Part shown: piece by piece, positions 8,721-17,420 of the stretch | How positions within the stretch are numbered: the first letter of the stretch is position 1 | Layout of the letters: every line of letters begins with the position of its first letter | NCBI GenBank assembly: GCA_963590415.1 | Contig: CAVAPB010000010.1 | Coordinates: 18,661-82,660, forward strand | DNA from: Fimenecus sp963590415 | GTDB lineage: Bacteria > Bacillota > Clostridia > Oscillospirales > Acutalibacteraceae | DNA: 64,000 bases | Direction: 5' to 3' | Notes under the pieces: generated by a model | What the model saw: only the letters and a program-made list of their open reading frames with translations | Databases searched by the model: none | What the model was told of the DNA's origin: nothing | Position numbers and translations under genes: made by a program

Positions 8721-8798
8721 ATATTTTAATCCCCTTTTGCGTTATAAACTTATAATAACACAAATTATACTGTTTTAACAATAGAAAATCTTTATTTT

Positions 8799-10055
8799 TT
8801 AATAAGTATCTTTCAGACCCTCGCTGTCATACAAAAATGCGGTTTCGAGAAGAACATTTATACTCGCCTCAACCGTTTTAGGTTCGAGGATATCGGGCTT
8901 GTCATCTCTTGTATGATAATAGCTTGCGGGCGTCGGGTCCATAGCGGCAAGCGCCGAAGCCTTAATACCGCTCTGCTGAATCGCCGCAGCGTCGGACGAG
9001 CCGAAGTAAACCTTTGAATAAGGAAGATTAAGTCCTGCATTTTCGCTTGCTTTCTTAACCATGGCGCAAACCTGCCTGTCAAGGGTTACCGTTCCGCTCA
9101 TATCCTTATTGTATATGCCCATATAATCGTAATCTTTAAGGGTATCGACCGCAATCGCAACAGTCTCTATACCGTCGTTCGCGTGCTTCTTGGCATACGC
9201 TCTCGCACCTCTGAGTCCGCATTCCTCGCAGCCTGTGGAAACCGCAACGACATCTGTGTGCTCAAAGCGGATGTCGTTAGCTTCCATATAACGGATTACA
9301 GCCATTGAAGCAAATACGCCGGTGAGGTTATCGTTAGCTCCGGGGACAACAAGCTTCCAGTTTACAAAGAACGAGCAGGCGGCTATCGGAACAGCGGTAA
9401 CAAACGCAAGCACGATAATCACAATATCGACCCAGTGCGGAACATTGAAGAAAGAAACAATATCAAGCACAAAATTCAAACCGATAGAGCCTATCGAAAG
9501 AGCTATCATTCTTATAAGGAATTTTCCGCCGCCGAGATGTGTAAAATACCACTCGTATGCGGAGTCGATATGCCCGGCAAAAACAATTCTTTTCTTTGTC
9601 TCCCCCGAAGCCTTGCGGGTGCAAACCACATTGCACGACTGCCTTTTCGGGAAGAACGGGTCAAGCATTTCCTTATAGAAAAGGAACTCGCCGACCATAA
9701 GTATTACCGAAATGACCGTGAGCGCCGTTGCCGCAATGCCGAGCCCCGTATTCGCCGCCTCAAAAGCGTTAAACTGCTTTAATAACAGGCAGATAATCGA
9801 CGCAAGCATAAGCACAACATCAATTACGACCCAGCTCATAAACGCCTTGGGATGAACCTCAAAATCCTCTGTTTCAACACTGTCGCAAACATTTTTCATT
9901 GACTGTGCGACATATGACTGAGCCTTCCTCTCGCTCTCTTCTCCCGATTCACGCGGACCTATCTCCGCACAAACCTTTTTAACCTCACGCACTGTATAGT
10001 TCGTCATTTCACGAAGGCGTGAAGGATAATTTGAATTACTTTCACTTGCTTTCAT
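8799..10055 (-). CDS. Membrane-embedded M28-family peptidase
   Basis: Zinc aminopeptidase-type protein of family M28. Visible motifs: GHIDSAYE (first zinc His) near residue 165, GANDNLTGV (bridging Asp) near 245, the Glu pair in GCEECGLRGARAYAKK near 285, and YYHTRDD (last zinc His) near 388. Four hydrophobic segments are present, two before the catalytic region (about 72-92 and 100-127) and two (about 180-200 and 205-232) inserted between the first and second zinc ligands, so the catalytic fold is interrupted by membrane helices. The ATG at 10055 is preferred to the TTG at 10058; AGGAGTG lies upstream. It has its own promoter, divergent from the VanY-like gene. The substrate is unknown. Confidence 0.86.
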   Translation of the reverse strand: MKASESNSNYPSRLREMTNYTVREVKKVCAEIGPRESGEESERKAQSYVAQSMKNVCDSVETEDFEVHPKAFMSWVVIDVVLMLASIICLLLKQFNAFEAANTGLGIAATALTVISVILMVGEFLFYKEMLDPFFPKRQSCNVVCTRKASGETKKRIVFAGHIDSAYEWYFTHLGGGKFLIRMIALSIGSIGLNFVLDIVSFFNVPHWVDIVIIVLAFVTAVPIAACSFFVNWKLVVPGANDNLTGVFASMAVIRYMEANDIRFEHTDVVAVSTGCEECGLRGARAYAKKHANDGIETVAIAVDTLKDYDYMGIYNKDMSGTVTLDRQVCAMVKKASENAGLNLPYSKVYFGSSDAAAIQQSGIKASALAAMDPTPASYYHTRDDKPDILEPKTVEASINVLLETAFLYDSEGLKDTY

Positions 10056-10091
10056 CAAGCTACACTCCTGTCAGAAAAAATAAACGAATAT

Positions 10092-10120
10092 ATTCTATCA
10101 CATTTTTTTACATTTGTCGA
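10092..10120 (-). promoter_or_regulatory. Promoter of the M28 peptidase gene
   Basis: Minus strand TCGACA (10115-10120), 17-nt spacer, TAGAAT (10092-10097); transcription would begin about 30 bp before the start codon. Confidence 0.65.
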
Positions 10121-10150
10121 TAATTAAAAACATGATTGCACTATATCCGA

Positions 10151-10179
10151 TTGACAACCGCCCGCAAATTGCATAAAAT
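10151..10179 (+). promoter_or_regulatory. Promoter of the VanY-like gene
   Basis: TTGACA (10151-10156), 17-nt spacer, TAAAAT (10174-10179), about 30 bp ahead of the start at 10210. Confidence 0.8.
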
Positions 10180-10209
10180 ATATTCATTCACTTGTGAAAG
10201 GCAAAAGAT

Positions 10210-11073
10210 ATGGAAAACGGAAAGAAAAATGGTATAAGCAAAAGAACGCTCCGCACAAAGCTCATATTGTTAATCGTTCTTGCAGTGATTATGATACCGC
10301 TTGTTATTTTATATAAATCGGTCGGAGACACCACTCCGAAAATAAAACTGTATAACAGAAACGAGGCGTCAGGCACAGCCGAGGAGGAAACAACCGAGGA
10401 AGCCGTTGCCGCTGCCGCCGAGCTTGTTACGGACGAGCCCCAAACGGCAGAAGTTCAGACTCAAGTCCCTGCGGCAAAGTCCGAAAAAAAGGAAGCGACA
10501 GTGGTCTCTGTTACCGACTCCGAGAATTGGTCGATAGCTATAATCAACATCAAATACCCGTTGCCCGACTCATATGCTCCTACGCTTTCAAACGCAATAG
10601 ACGGAAGCAACATTCAGCTTGACTCAAGGGTCAGCGAGCACTATTCGCAAATGTATACCGCCGCAAAGCAGGCAGGCTGTGTATTAACGCCTTATTCGGG
10701 TTATCACACCTATACTCTCCAGGAAAACACATATAAAAGGAAAGTAAACTACTATGTAAATCAGGGTATGTCCGACGAGGAAGCGGCGGCAAAAGCGCAG
10801 CAGCAGGTGCTTCCCGCAGGCTGTTCCGAGCACAACGCAGGGCTTTCAATGGATATAGTCAGCGCAAGCTCGGATTTTGTAAACACAAAGGAATACAAAT
10901 GGCTTTGCGAAAACGCCCAAAATTACGGCTTTATTCTCCGTTATCCCGAGGATAAAACATCAATAACCGGTGTAAACTTTGAGCCGTGGCATTGGAGATA
11001 TGTCGGCGAAAAGGCTGCAAAGGAAATGAAAGAAAACAACCAATGCCTTGAAGAATATCTCGGCTTGGCGTAA
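10210..11073 (+). CDS. VanY-type D-alanyl-D-alanine carboxypeptidase (M15B)
   Basis: Predicted zinc D,D-carboxypeptidase that trims the terminal D-Ala of peptidoglycan stem peptides outside the cell. 287 residues: a basic N-terminus, one membrane anchor at about 15-37, an Ala/Glu/Thr-rich linker (about 52-95), then the VanY domain. Motifs include SGYHTYTLQ, the zinc-binding GCSEHNAGLSMDIV (His and Asp ligands, about residue 203-216) and EPWHWRYVG near the C-terminus (catalytic Glu and third ligand His). All key residues are present. The gene stands alone on the plus strand with its own promoter and terminator. Housekeeping wall remodelling is more likely than vancomycin resistance, since no van genes are nearby. 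Confidence 0.9.
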   Translation: MENGKKNGISKRTLRTKLILLIVLAVIMIPLVILYKSVGDTTPKIKLYNRNEASGTAEEETTEEAVAAAAELVTDEPQTAEVQTQVPAAKSEKKEATVVSVTDSENWSIAIINIKYPLPDSYAPTLSNAIDGSNIQLDSRVSEHYSQMYTAAKQAGCVLTPYSGYHTYTLQENTYKRKVNYYVNQGMSDEEAAAKAQQQVLPAGCSEHNAGLSMDIVSASSDFVNTKEYKWLCENAQNYGFILRYPEDKTSITGVNFEPWHWRYVGEKAAKEMKENNQCLEEYLGLA

Positions 11074-11089
11074 ACGCAGATACAATACA

Positions 11090-11131
11090 CCCCCGAATAT
11101 GCCCGTAATAGCGTGTTCGGGGGTTATTTTT
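11090..11131 (+). terminator. Rho-independent terminator after the VanY-like gene
   Basis: Stem CCCCCGAA (11090-11097) / TTCGGGGG (11116-11123) followed by TTATTTTT. It sits between convergent genes and may act in both directions. Confidence 0.85.
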
Positions 11132-11141
11132 GCCTTAAAGG

Positions 11142-12275
11142 CTATCTTCTTTTTATTCCGGACTCCTTATAAATTCTGTCCATTATCTCAAGGTCTTTTT
11201 TGTCCGCGTCCTTGATTTTTACAAGCTTTTCCCTTGCCTTTTTACTGAACAGCCGCTCAAACAGGCGAACTATCCAAAACAGCGGTAAAAGCACGGGAGC
11301 CTTTTTGAGCACGGGAAAAAGCAGCTGCATATGTTTCAGTGACGGGAACAAAGATATCAAAAGCATTTCCGCCTTTGAACGGTCTTTTCCGTCTATGCTT
11401 GCCACGCCCGTATTTTTGACGGGAGGTCCGAGGACTATAAAGTTTTCGGTAACTTCAAACGAGGAGTCCTTTTCGGAATTGCCGAACATACAGTCCGCAA
11501 CCCTCTCGATTTTTCTTGCAAAATCGTCAAGTGAGAGTTTTTCAAACTCCTTTTCGATATACGGGAAATCGAGCTTATCCGACATTTTCCTGCGCATAAG
11601 ATATATATCCATGGTCGGCCTGAAGCATGCGCCGCCGGTTGTAAAATGCTCCGCCAAATGCGCCGTTGTGTAAATATACATATCGCTGTCGGTCATTGCG
11701 TATTCGTGTTTTCCGATTTTTTGCGCCTTATCCCAAACCGAAAGAAAATAGTCGTACATATAGTATTCTTCAACGAAAAGCGTGTTGTGAAGCTCAACAG
11801 TCAAAAACGGCTTTTTCGTAAACGCAACGTCTTTCCCGTTGTCCGCCTTTTGCTCAAAGCCGTGCGAGAGCAATATTTTTTTTGCCTTTTCCACATCGTC
11901 CGAGCGGACAAGCACATCCGTGTCTGCCATAAAACGGAGCTCGGGCGCAGGATAGAGCTTTTTAAGATGCGAGCCTTTTAAGAACATAAAGTCAATGCCG
12001 TTATCAGAAAAGTCTTTTCTTATCCTGTCCGTCTCGGCTTGCTGACTTATTTCACGGGCAACCACCGTGCGATACGACCTTTCAAGCCTGTCGTTGTATT
12101 CAAATTCCTGACCTTTGAGCGCAAGATAGCCGATAGCCTGTAACGAGTTCTTGACAATAAGCTCCAAAAGCAGACGGGCGTTTATGCCATCGGGCATTTT
12201 CGGTATTTCGTCCGAATTGATAACGGCGCCGACCGCTTTCAAAAGATATTCTTTTGTCTTGATAAGCTCTGACAT
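11142..12275 (-). CDS. Nucleotidyltransferase-family protein (NTP_transf_5-like)
   Basis: Resembles the NTP_transf_5 branch of the nucleotidyltransferase superfamily, members of which occur in polysaccharide and natural-product loci. The core segment DFMFLKGSHLKKLYPAPELRFMADTDVLVR (about residues 95-125) carries the paired acidic residues ADTDVLV expected of the metal-binding site, followed by KKILLSHGFEQ. A later basic, hydrophobic stretch (FPVLKKAPVLLPLFWIVRLFERLF) near residue 325 could contact the membrane. 377 residues. It is last in the operon GH29 - FliB-like - endonuclease/phosphatase-like, 11 bp after its neighbour. The start has AGGAGAAAAT upstream. The acceptor substrate is not predictable. 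Confidence 0.72.
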   Translation of the reverse strand: MSELIKTKEYLLKAVGAVINSDEIPKMPDGINARLLLELIVKNSLQAIGYLALKGQEFEYNDRLERSYRTVVAREISQQAETDRIRKDFSDNGIDFMFLKGSHLKKLYPAPELRFMADTDVLVRSDDVEKAKKILLSHGFEQKADNGKDVAFTKKPFLTVELHNTLFVEEYYMYDYFLSVWDKAQKIGKHEYAMTDSDMYIYTTAHLAEHFTTGGACFRPTMDIYLMRRKMSDKLDFPYIEKEFEKLSLDDFARKIERVADCMFGNSEKDSSFEVTENFIVLGPPVKNTGVASIDGKDRSKAEMLLISLFPSLKHMQLLFPVLKKAPVLLPLFWIVRLFERLFSKKAREKLVKIKDADKKDLEIMDRIYKESGIKRR

Positions 12276-12286
12276 ATTTTCTCCTA

Positions 12287-13198
12287 TTATTCAAGTGTAA
12301 ATTCCGCAAGTAACGGGAAGTGGTCGCTCGGATAAACGCCGTCAAAGGTGTCCGTTACAACCCTATAGCTTTTGACATTTATGCCTGTTTTTGAAATCAT
12401 AAAGTAGTCGATACGGTTCCTGTCAAGCGCCTTACCGAAATTCTGATAAGTACAGGAGTCAACTGCATTGTCAACCTGATACCTTGCGTCAAGGAAATCC
12501 TTTGTAACATTTTCGTAGGTTACGCTTCCCTCTTCGGCGTTGAAATCGCCCATAATCATACTCGGAAGCGAACCGAACTGCGATATCTTATCAAGCACAA
12601 CGCCTATGCCGTTTATCCTTGCCTCGTCGCTGACATGGTCAAGATGCGTGTTGAAAACGACAAATTCCTTTTGAGTTGATTTTTCTTTGAGGATGACATA
12701 GCTGCAAATCCTGTAACACTTTGAGTTCCAGTCCTTGCTCATTACCTCCGGCGTTTCCGAAAGCCAAAATGAGCCCTTATCCACAAGGTCGTACATATCC
12801 GTACGGTAGAAAATCGGGCAGCCCTCGGAGAAGGTCGAATCGTCACGGTATGTAATAACCGAATCAAAGCCTGTAAGACAGTCCTTGAGATATGCGTACT
12901 GCCACTTTGTAGCCTCCTGGAAGCCGATTATCGACGGCTTGTTATTCTCGATATTTTCAACTACGAGGTCGGCACGGTAGAACCAGCTTTTCTCGCCCGT
13001 ATCAAGCGGATTTATGCAGCGCAGATTTGCGCTCATAACCCTGATGGGCTCGTCCGTTTCCTCAATCTCGGTAAACTGCACCGGCTTTTTTTCCGCCTTG
13101 TAATGCGGATAATACCTGAAAAGCAAGAACGCCGTTATTGCCGCCGCAACAAGTATCAGCACCAAAACGATTATAAAAATCTTAACCCCTTTTTTCAT
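12287..13198 (-). CDS. Membrane-anchored endonuclease/exonuclease/phosphatase-family protein
   Basis: EEP-superfamily hydrolase of the DNase I/sphingomyelinase/inositol phosphatase fold. 303 residues with a single N-terminal membrane anchor (about 6-30), placing the catalytic domain outside the cell. Motifs: VMSANLRC (metal-site Asn) near 55, GFQEATKWQY (catalytic Glu) near 97, FVVFNTHLDHVS (His/Asp) near 180, MGDFNAEEGS (Asp-x-Asn) near 217 and PSDHFPLLAEF (terminal Asp-His) near 291. The catalytic set is complete. Substrate (DNA, phospholipid or phosphosugar) cannot be fixed; an extracellular nuclease or phosphodiesterase is plausible. It is followed by the nucleotidyltransferase and lies 2 bp after the FliB-like gene, so co-translation is likely. 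Confidence 0.86.
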   Translation of the reverse strand: MKKGVKIFIIVLVLILVAAAITAFLLFRYYPHYKAEKKPVQFTEIEETDEPIRVMSANLRCINPLDTGEKSWFYRADLVVENIENNKPSIIGFQEATKWQYAYLKDCLTGFDSVITYRDDSTFSEGCPIFYRTDMYDLVDKGSFWLSETPEVMSKDWNSKCYRICSYVILKEKSTQKEFVVFNTHLDHVSDEARINGIGVVLDKISQFGSLPSMIMGDFNAEEGSVTYENVTKDFLDARYQVDNAVDSCTYQNFGKALDRNRIDYFMISKTGINVKSYRVVTDTFDGVYPSDHFPLLAEFTLE

Positions 13199-13200
13199 AA

Positions 13201-14202
13201 CTACCCTCCGTAAAATAACTCGTTGAGAAAAGCGAGAATGTTATTTTCACTTATCAATGCATTGAAGCAACACTCATCGGTCAAAATGTCAATATTTTCC
13301 TCGGAATATTCGACCTGCTTTGACAAATAGCGGGTGTTGAACGGCAAATCCCCGTTTACACAGTCAAGGAGAATTTCAAGCACCGTCATCATAACCGCAA
13401 ATTTGAAATGAGTCGATATATCCCCGTCAAAGCACGCCTTTATAAAGTGCCTGAAAACAAAATACGAAAGAGATTTTTCGTACCGTATTTGTTCTTTAGA
13501 CAAATTTTTACTAAACCGCTTTTTTATGTCATCAAATGTCAGTGTCTCAAGCGTTTCGGTATAATCGTCCCACACTCCGTCAAAAGACGACATTTCTTTC
13601 ATAATTACAATGCATTCCGCATAAAAAGCGTATGTGTTTTTCTGTATTCCGACATCTTTAACGCCTGTTTCGCCGAAGCATTTTCTCACCCTTTCGGGGA
13701 AAGACAAATCCCGTCGGTTGATAGCTGAAAACAACCTTTGCCGAAGTGCATACATCTCTTCGCATACTTTCTCCGGCGTATCGTCGTCCGCCGCTTCCTC
13801 GGTTTTGATGCTCTCATATCGGAGTACGCCGTCGCCCTCAAACAAAAGCCTTACCGCCTCTTCACAGCAAAGACCTATACCTGCGTCACGGAAATTACCG
13901 TACCACTCATAAAACCTCGGATGCTCACGGCATATGTCGCAGAGCATATCCTCCCCGTGAGAGAGAATAATTTTACAAAGCCCGTTTTCTTCAAGGAACG
14001 GACAGCGCTCGTCATCCGTCAGGATGAAGTGAGGAACACCGTCCGAAACGGATATATTCTTTTGGAAAGCTTTCGGCATCAGCCGATATTTTTCATACGT
14101 ATCGGCGTCAATATCTATTTCCCAGCCGATGCAGCAGCTGTCCGTACAGCGGTCGGCGGTACATCTGAAACGCCGATAGAACTCGGGAAATGTAAGCGTC
14201 AT
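13201..14202 (-). CDS. FliB-like lysine-N-methylase family protein
   Basis: Resembles FliB, named flagellin lysine-N-methylase in Salmonella; many Clostridia carry homologues without an obvious flagellar link. 333 residues. The diagnostic Cys pattern is present: CTADRCTDSCCIGW near residues 14-27, CPFLEENGLCKI near 68-79, and MLCDICREHPRFYEW near 88-102, then GLCCEEAVRLL near 112, consistent with a cysteine-bound metal or iron-sulfur cluster. The remainder is helical without named motifs. No flagellin is visible in the window; the gene sits between a fucosidase and an EEP hydrolase, which does not support a flagellar role. I treat the name as family level only. Confidence 0.75.
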   Translation of the reverse strand: MTLTFPEFYRRFRCTADRCTDSCCIGWEIDIDADTYEKYRLMPKAFQKNISVSDGVPHFILTDDERCPFLEENGLCKIILSHGEDMLCDICREHPRFYEWYGNFRDAGIGLCCEEAVRLLFEGDGVLRYESIKTEEAADDDTPEKVCEEMYALRQRLFSAINRRDLSFPERVRKCFGETGVKDVGIQKNTYAFYAECIVIMKEMSSFDGVWDDYTETLETLTFDDIKKRFSKNLSKEQIRYEKSLSYFVFRHFIKACFDGDISTHFKFAVMMTVLEILLDCVNGDLPFNTRYLSKQVEYSEENIDILTDECCFNALISENNILAFLNELFYGG

Positions 14203-14204
14203 AA

Positions 14205-15623
14205 TTATTTCGACTTATGCGCTTCGACCTTGAGAAGCGTGCATTTAACTCTGTACGAGTCGATTTTGATTTTAATCTTCTTTGTCTTTTTCGGTCTCTT
14301 GAAGCAGATAATCTTCTTGTAGCCGATAACCGTCTTTTTGGAGATTTTTCTCCATCTGCCGAACTGCTCGATATATACTGAGAACTTCTCTATCTGCTGA
14401 CCGGTTGCGATATTCTCCTGCAATATAAGAGCGTCAAACTCGGTCTTTTCGGGGAATTCAAACACAATTTCGGGCGCTTCGTCATTCTCGTCCGCCTTCC
14501 AACAGAGCGTATCATCGGGAGATATTATGTTCTTTGCGCTTTCTCTATTCGACGAAGCCGTTACAGTCGCATTTGCCAAAATGTCCTTGGGGAAACGCCT
14601 GTCAAGAGCATGCTTGAAATTCTCAAGCAAAAGCGCGTCCGTTTCATAAATCTTACCCGTTTTATCGGGCGGAATATTCAAAAGCAGGGTGGAGTTATTG
14701 CCGACCGAGCTCAAATAAATGTTCATAAGCTTTTTAAGAGACTTCTGCTTATAATTTTCGCTTTCGTGGAAAAACCAACCGGGTCTTATCGAAACATCGA
14801 CCTCGGACGGATACCAGATAAGCTCGTTGGCGTCCTCTATTGCCTTTCTCGAGCCCATATCCATAATCATTTGGCTCTGACTCTTGCGGAACTTCTTGTT
14901 GTCCTCCTTTTGAGACTTTTCGGCTGTAAATTCGTTTATCGAATAATACGAGGGTACAACGCTCCACTCGCTTTCCCTGCCTACACCCGCCTCGTTGCCT
15001 ACCCAGCGCACATCGGGACCGCATATATTGATGGTAGCTCCGGGCTGAAGCTCACGCATAACCTTATAAAAGCCCTGCCAATCGTACTGCTGAACCTTAC
15101 CGTTCTTACCCTCTCCGCAGGCTCCGTCAAGCCATATACAGAATATGTCGCCGTAATTTGTCAAAAGCTCTCTCAACTGATTTTTATAGTATTCGTTATA
15201 CTCGTCTCCCTTGCCGTAGCTCGGCTCATGCCTGTCCCACGGAGAAAGATATATTCCGAATTTCAAGCCGTATTTTCGACAGGCGTCGGAAACCTCCCTT
15301 ACGACATCCCCCTTGCCGTCCCTGAACGGACTTGACTTAACCGAGTAATCCGTATATGCGCTCGGCCAAAGGCAAAAACCGTCATGATGCTTACATGTTA
15401 AAATAAGTGCGCTCATACCGCCGTTTTTTATCGCCTTAACCCACTGTTCGGCATCAAAATCCGTAGGCTTGAACAACTCGGGAGAAGCCGTTCCGTCGCC
15501 CCATTCCTTATCCGTAAATGTATTCATACCAAAATGACAAAATGCATAAAATTCAAGCTTCTGCCATTTAAGCTGACGCTCCGAGGGAACGACCTGCGCC
15601 GCACGCTTATAAGCCTCTATCAT
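14205..15623 (-). CDS. Alpha-L-fucosidase, GH29
   Basis: Glycoside hydrolase family 29 retaining exo-fucosidase that releases L-fucose from host or plant glycans. 472 residues. The N-terminal (beta/alpha)8 catalytic domain shows FCHFGMNTFTDKEWG near 28, ILTCKHHDGFCLWPS near 75, GLKFGIYLSPWDRHEP near 115, and the nucleophile in FCIWLDGACGEG near 163. A C-terminal domain from about residue 350 (NATVTASSNRE, then the IVFEFPEKTEFDALILQENI strand pattern) resembles an F5/8 type C carbohydrate-binding module. There is no signal peptide, so it should act on imported oligosaccharides. It heads a four-gene operon with its own promoter (15658-15686). Confidence 0.93.
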   Translation of the reverse strand: MIEAYKRAAQVVPSERQLKWQKLEFYAFCHFGMNTFTDKEWGDGTASPELFKPTDFDAEQWVKAIKNGGMSALILTCKHHDGFCLWPSAYTDYSVKSSPFRDGKGDVVREVSDACRKYGLKFGIYLSPWDRHEPSYGKGDEYNEYYKNQLRELLTNYGDIFCIWLDGACGEGKNGKVQQYDWQGFYKVMRELQPGATINICGPDVRWVGNEAGVGRESEWSVVPSYYSINEFTAEKSQKEDNKKFRKSQSQMIMDMGSRKAIEDANELIWYPSEVDVSIRPGWFFHESENYKQKSLKKLMNIYLSSVGNNSTLLLNIPPDKTGKIYETDALLLENFKHALDRRFPKDILANATVTASSNRESAKNIISPDDTLCWKADENDEAPEIVFEFPEKTEFDALILQENIATGQQIEKFSVYIEQFGRWRKISKKTVIGYKKIICFKRPKKTKKIKIKIDSYRVKCTLLKVEAHKSK

Positions 15624-15657
15624 ACCAACACCCGCTTTTTAATATAATATACTTTAG

Positions 15658-15686
15658 AGTATATCATATATAAACCGCCTTTTCAA
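15658..15686 (-). promoter_or_regulatory. Promoter of the GH29 operon
   Basis: Minus strand TTGAAA (15681-15686), 17-nt spacer, TATACT (15658-15663). Confidence 0.75.
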
Positions 15687-15740
15687 TCAAATGTTGATAT
15701 ACGATACAATACAACAGACGGCACTTCCGCAGTATACAGT

Positions 15741-15774
15741 AAAAATCCGTTCTCCCAATTCGGGAGAACGGATT
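15741..15774 (-). terminator. Rho-independent terminator after pyk
   Basis: Near-perfect hairpin AATCCGTTCTCCC / GGGAGAACGGATT (15744-15774) followed on the minus strand by TTTTT. It separates pyk from the fucosidase operon. Confidence 0.92.
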
Positions 15775-15787
15775 TTATTATCGTGTG

Positions 15788-17197
15788 TTATATTGTCGCA
15801 ATTCTTATCGTGTTAGTATTGCCGGTAGTGCCCGAGGTACCGCCTGTTATGAGTATTCTGTCGCCCTCTTTAAGGTTAAAGGTTTTTTTCGCCATCTGCT
15901 TTGCCGTGTAGAAAAGCACCTCTATCGACGGGTACACCTCGCTCATTACGGGGGTTACGCCCCACGACATTGCAAGCTGATGATATGTCTTTTTATTTAC
16001 CGAAAGCCCTAAAATATCAACAGGCGGACGGAATCTCGACACCATTCTTGCCGTCATACCCGAAATTGAGCACACGACTATTGCCTTTGCGTCTATATCC
16101 ATTGCCATACCGCAGACGGAATGTGAAATCGCGTCCATTTCGTTGCGAATGCAAAAATCCGTGTTGGCAAAACGCTTCTTATAGCGTATGTTCTGCTCCG
16201 TGTTTTCGGCAATTTTAGACATAATCTCAATCGTCTGCACCGGATATTTTCCCGCAGCCGTCTCACCGGAAAGCATTATAGCACTCGTGCCGTCATAAAC
16301 GGCATTTGCGACATCGGAAATTTCCGCCCTTGTGGGTCTCGGGTTGGTTATCATAGACTCCAGCATTTCCGTTGCCGTGATTACCCTTTTACCGAGCATA
16401 CGGCACTTTGTAATGAGCTCCTTCTGAATTGCGGGCACTTCCTCATACGGCACTTCAACGCCCATATCTCCTCTGCCTATCATAATACCGTCGCAGACAG
16501 AGCATATATCCTCGATGTTTTCAATGCCGGATCTGTTTTCAATCTTTGCAATAAGGCTTATTCCCTTTGCACCGTTTTCGGCAAGGAAGGATTTTATATC
16601 CTCTATATCCTGCTTGCAGGACACAAACGAGCAAGCAATATAATCGACATCGTTTTTAATTCCGAAAAGCAAATCCGCCTTATCGTAATCGCTCAAATAC
16701 TTCTGCTTTAGCACCTTGCCGGGGAAGCTCATACTCTTTCTGTCAGAAATAACTCCGCCTGCGTCAACATTGCAAATTACATCCTTACCGTCGATTTTTG
16801 TAACGGTAAAAATCAGCAAGCCGTTGTTGACGAGAATTTTGTCTCCTACGGACATCTCCTTTGCAAGCTCCTTGTAGCTTACCGAAACCTTTTTTTCGTC
16901 TCCCGCAATATCATCCGCAGTAAAAGTAAAGGTATCACCCTCTTTAATTGTGCATTTCCCGTCTTTGAAAAGACCGATACGGTACTCCGGACCCTTTGTG
17001 TCAAGCATAATGGCAAGCGCACGGTTTGTCCTGTCCCGAAGCGACTTCAAAATGTCAATTCTTTTCTGCTGATCCTCATGCGTACCGTGTGAAAAGTTAA
17101 GCCTTGCGACGTTCATTCCCGCAAGAAGCATTTTGTGCAGGGTTTCCTCATTATCACAGGCAGGACCTACGGTACATACAATTTTAGTTTTTCTCAA
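15788..17197 (-). CDS. pyk: Pyruvate kinase (TTG start)
   Basis: Catalyses the last step of glycolysis, PEP + ADP to pyruvate + ATP. 469 residues, the classical length without the extra C-terminal PEP-utiliser domain seen in many Bacilli. Motifs: RKTKIVCTVGPACDNEE at the N-terminus, MNVARLNFSHGTHED near 28, the catalytic Lys region SLIAKIENRSGIENI near 215, IMIGRGDMGVEVPYEEVP near 240, and RVITATEMLESMITNPRPTRAE near 270. The frame has no usable ATG at the N-terminus; a TTG at 17197 with AGAGGATTAACA upstream gives exactly the expected start. The gene has a strong promoter 140 bp upstream, a structured leader, and its own terminator. Confidence 0.97.
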   Translation of the reverse strand: MRKTKIVCTVGPACDNEETLHKMLLAGMNVARLNFSHGTHEDQQKRIDILKSLRDRTNRALAIMLDTKGPEYRIGLFKDGKCTIKEGDTFTFTADDIAGDEKKVSVSYKELAKEMSVGDKILVNNGLLIFTVTKIDGKDVICNVDAGGVISDRKSMSFPGKVLKQKYLSDYDKADLLFGIKNDVDYIACSFVSCKQDIEDIKSFLAENGAKGISLIAKIENRSGIENIEDICSVCDGIMIGRGDMGVEVPYEEVPAIQKELITKCRMLGKRVITATEMLESMITNPRPTRAEISDVANAVYDGTSAIMLSGETAAGKYPVQTIEIMSKIAENTEQNIRYKKRFANTDFCIRNEMDAISHSVCGMAMDIDAKAIVVCSISGMTARMVSRFRPPVDILGLSVNKKTYHQLAMSWGVTPVMSEVYPSIEVLFYTAKQMAKKTFNLKEGDRILITGGTSGTTGNTNTIRIATI

Positions 17198-17338
17198 TGT
17201 TAATCCTCTTCTTTCTTTAATGAAGAGCCTATCAAAAAAGAGACAAAACCGCAGTTCTGTCCCACATCATAAAATGATAACAGTATAAATAAGCCCACAT
17301 CGGCTTATGACAGACTCCACCACATATACTGCACGCAT
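17198..17338 (-). promoter_or_regulatory. Structured 5' leader of pyk with terminator-like hairpin
   Basis: The leader between the promoter and the pyk start can fold into CAGTATA paired with TATACTG, enclosing TAAGCC / GGCTTA, then ATCAT / ATGAT, then a terminator-like stem GGGACAGAAC / GTTTTGTCTC (17240-17263) followed by TTTTTT (17234-17239). Upstream CTGTC (within CTGTCATAA) can instead pair with GACAG of the terminator arm, giving two exclusive states. This has attenuator or riboswitch architecture. I do not recognise the class. Confidence 0.5.
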
Positions 17339-17367
17339 ATTTTATCACGGCATATAACCGTTGTCAA
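17339..17367 (-). promoter_or_regulatory. Sigma-A promoter of pyk
   Basis: Minus strand TTGACA (17362-17367), 17-nt spacer, TAAAAT (17339-17344). Confidence 0.88.
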
Positions 17368-17420
17368 TTTGTATTATTATCGAAAATACCGCCTTATATT
17401 CCCCTGATTTTATATAATAT

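Noticed and set aside
10210..11073. Vancomycin-resistance vanY
   Set aside because: No vanR/S/H/A/X genes nearby; the protein is a typical housekeeping M15B carboxypeptidase.
13201..14202. Evidence for a flagellar locus
   Set aside because: The FliB-like name is family level only; no flagellin, chaperone or basal-body gene is in the window.
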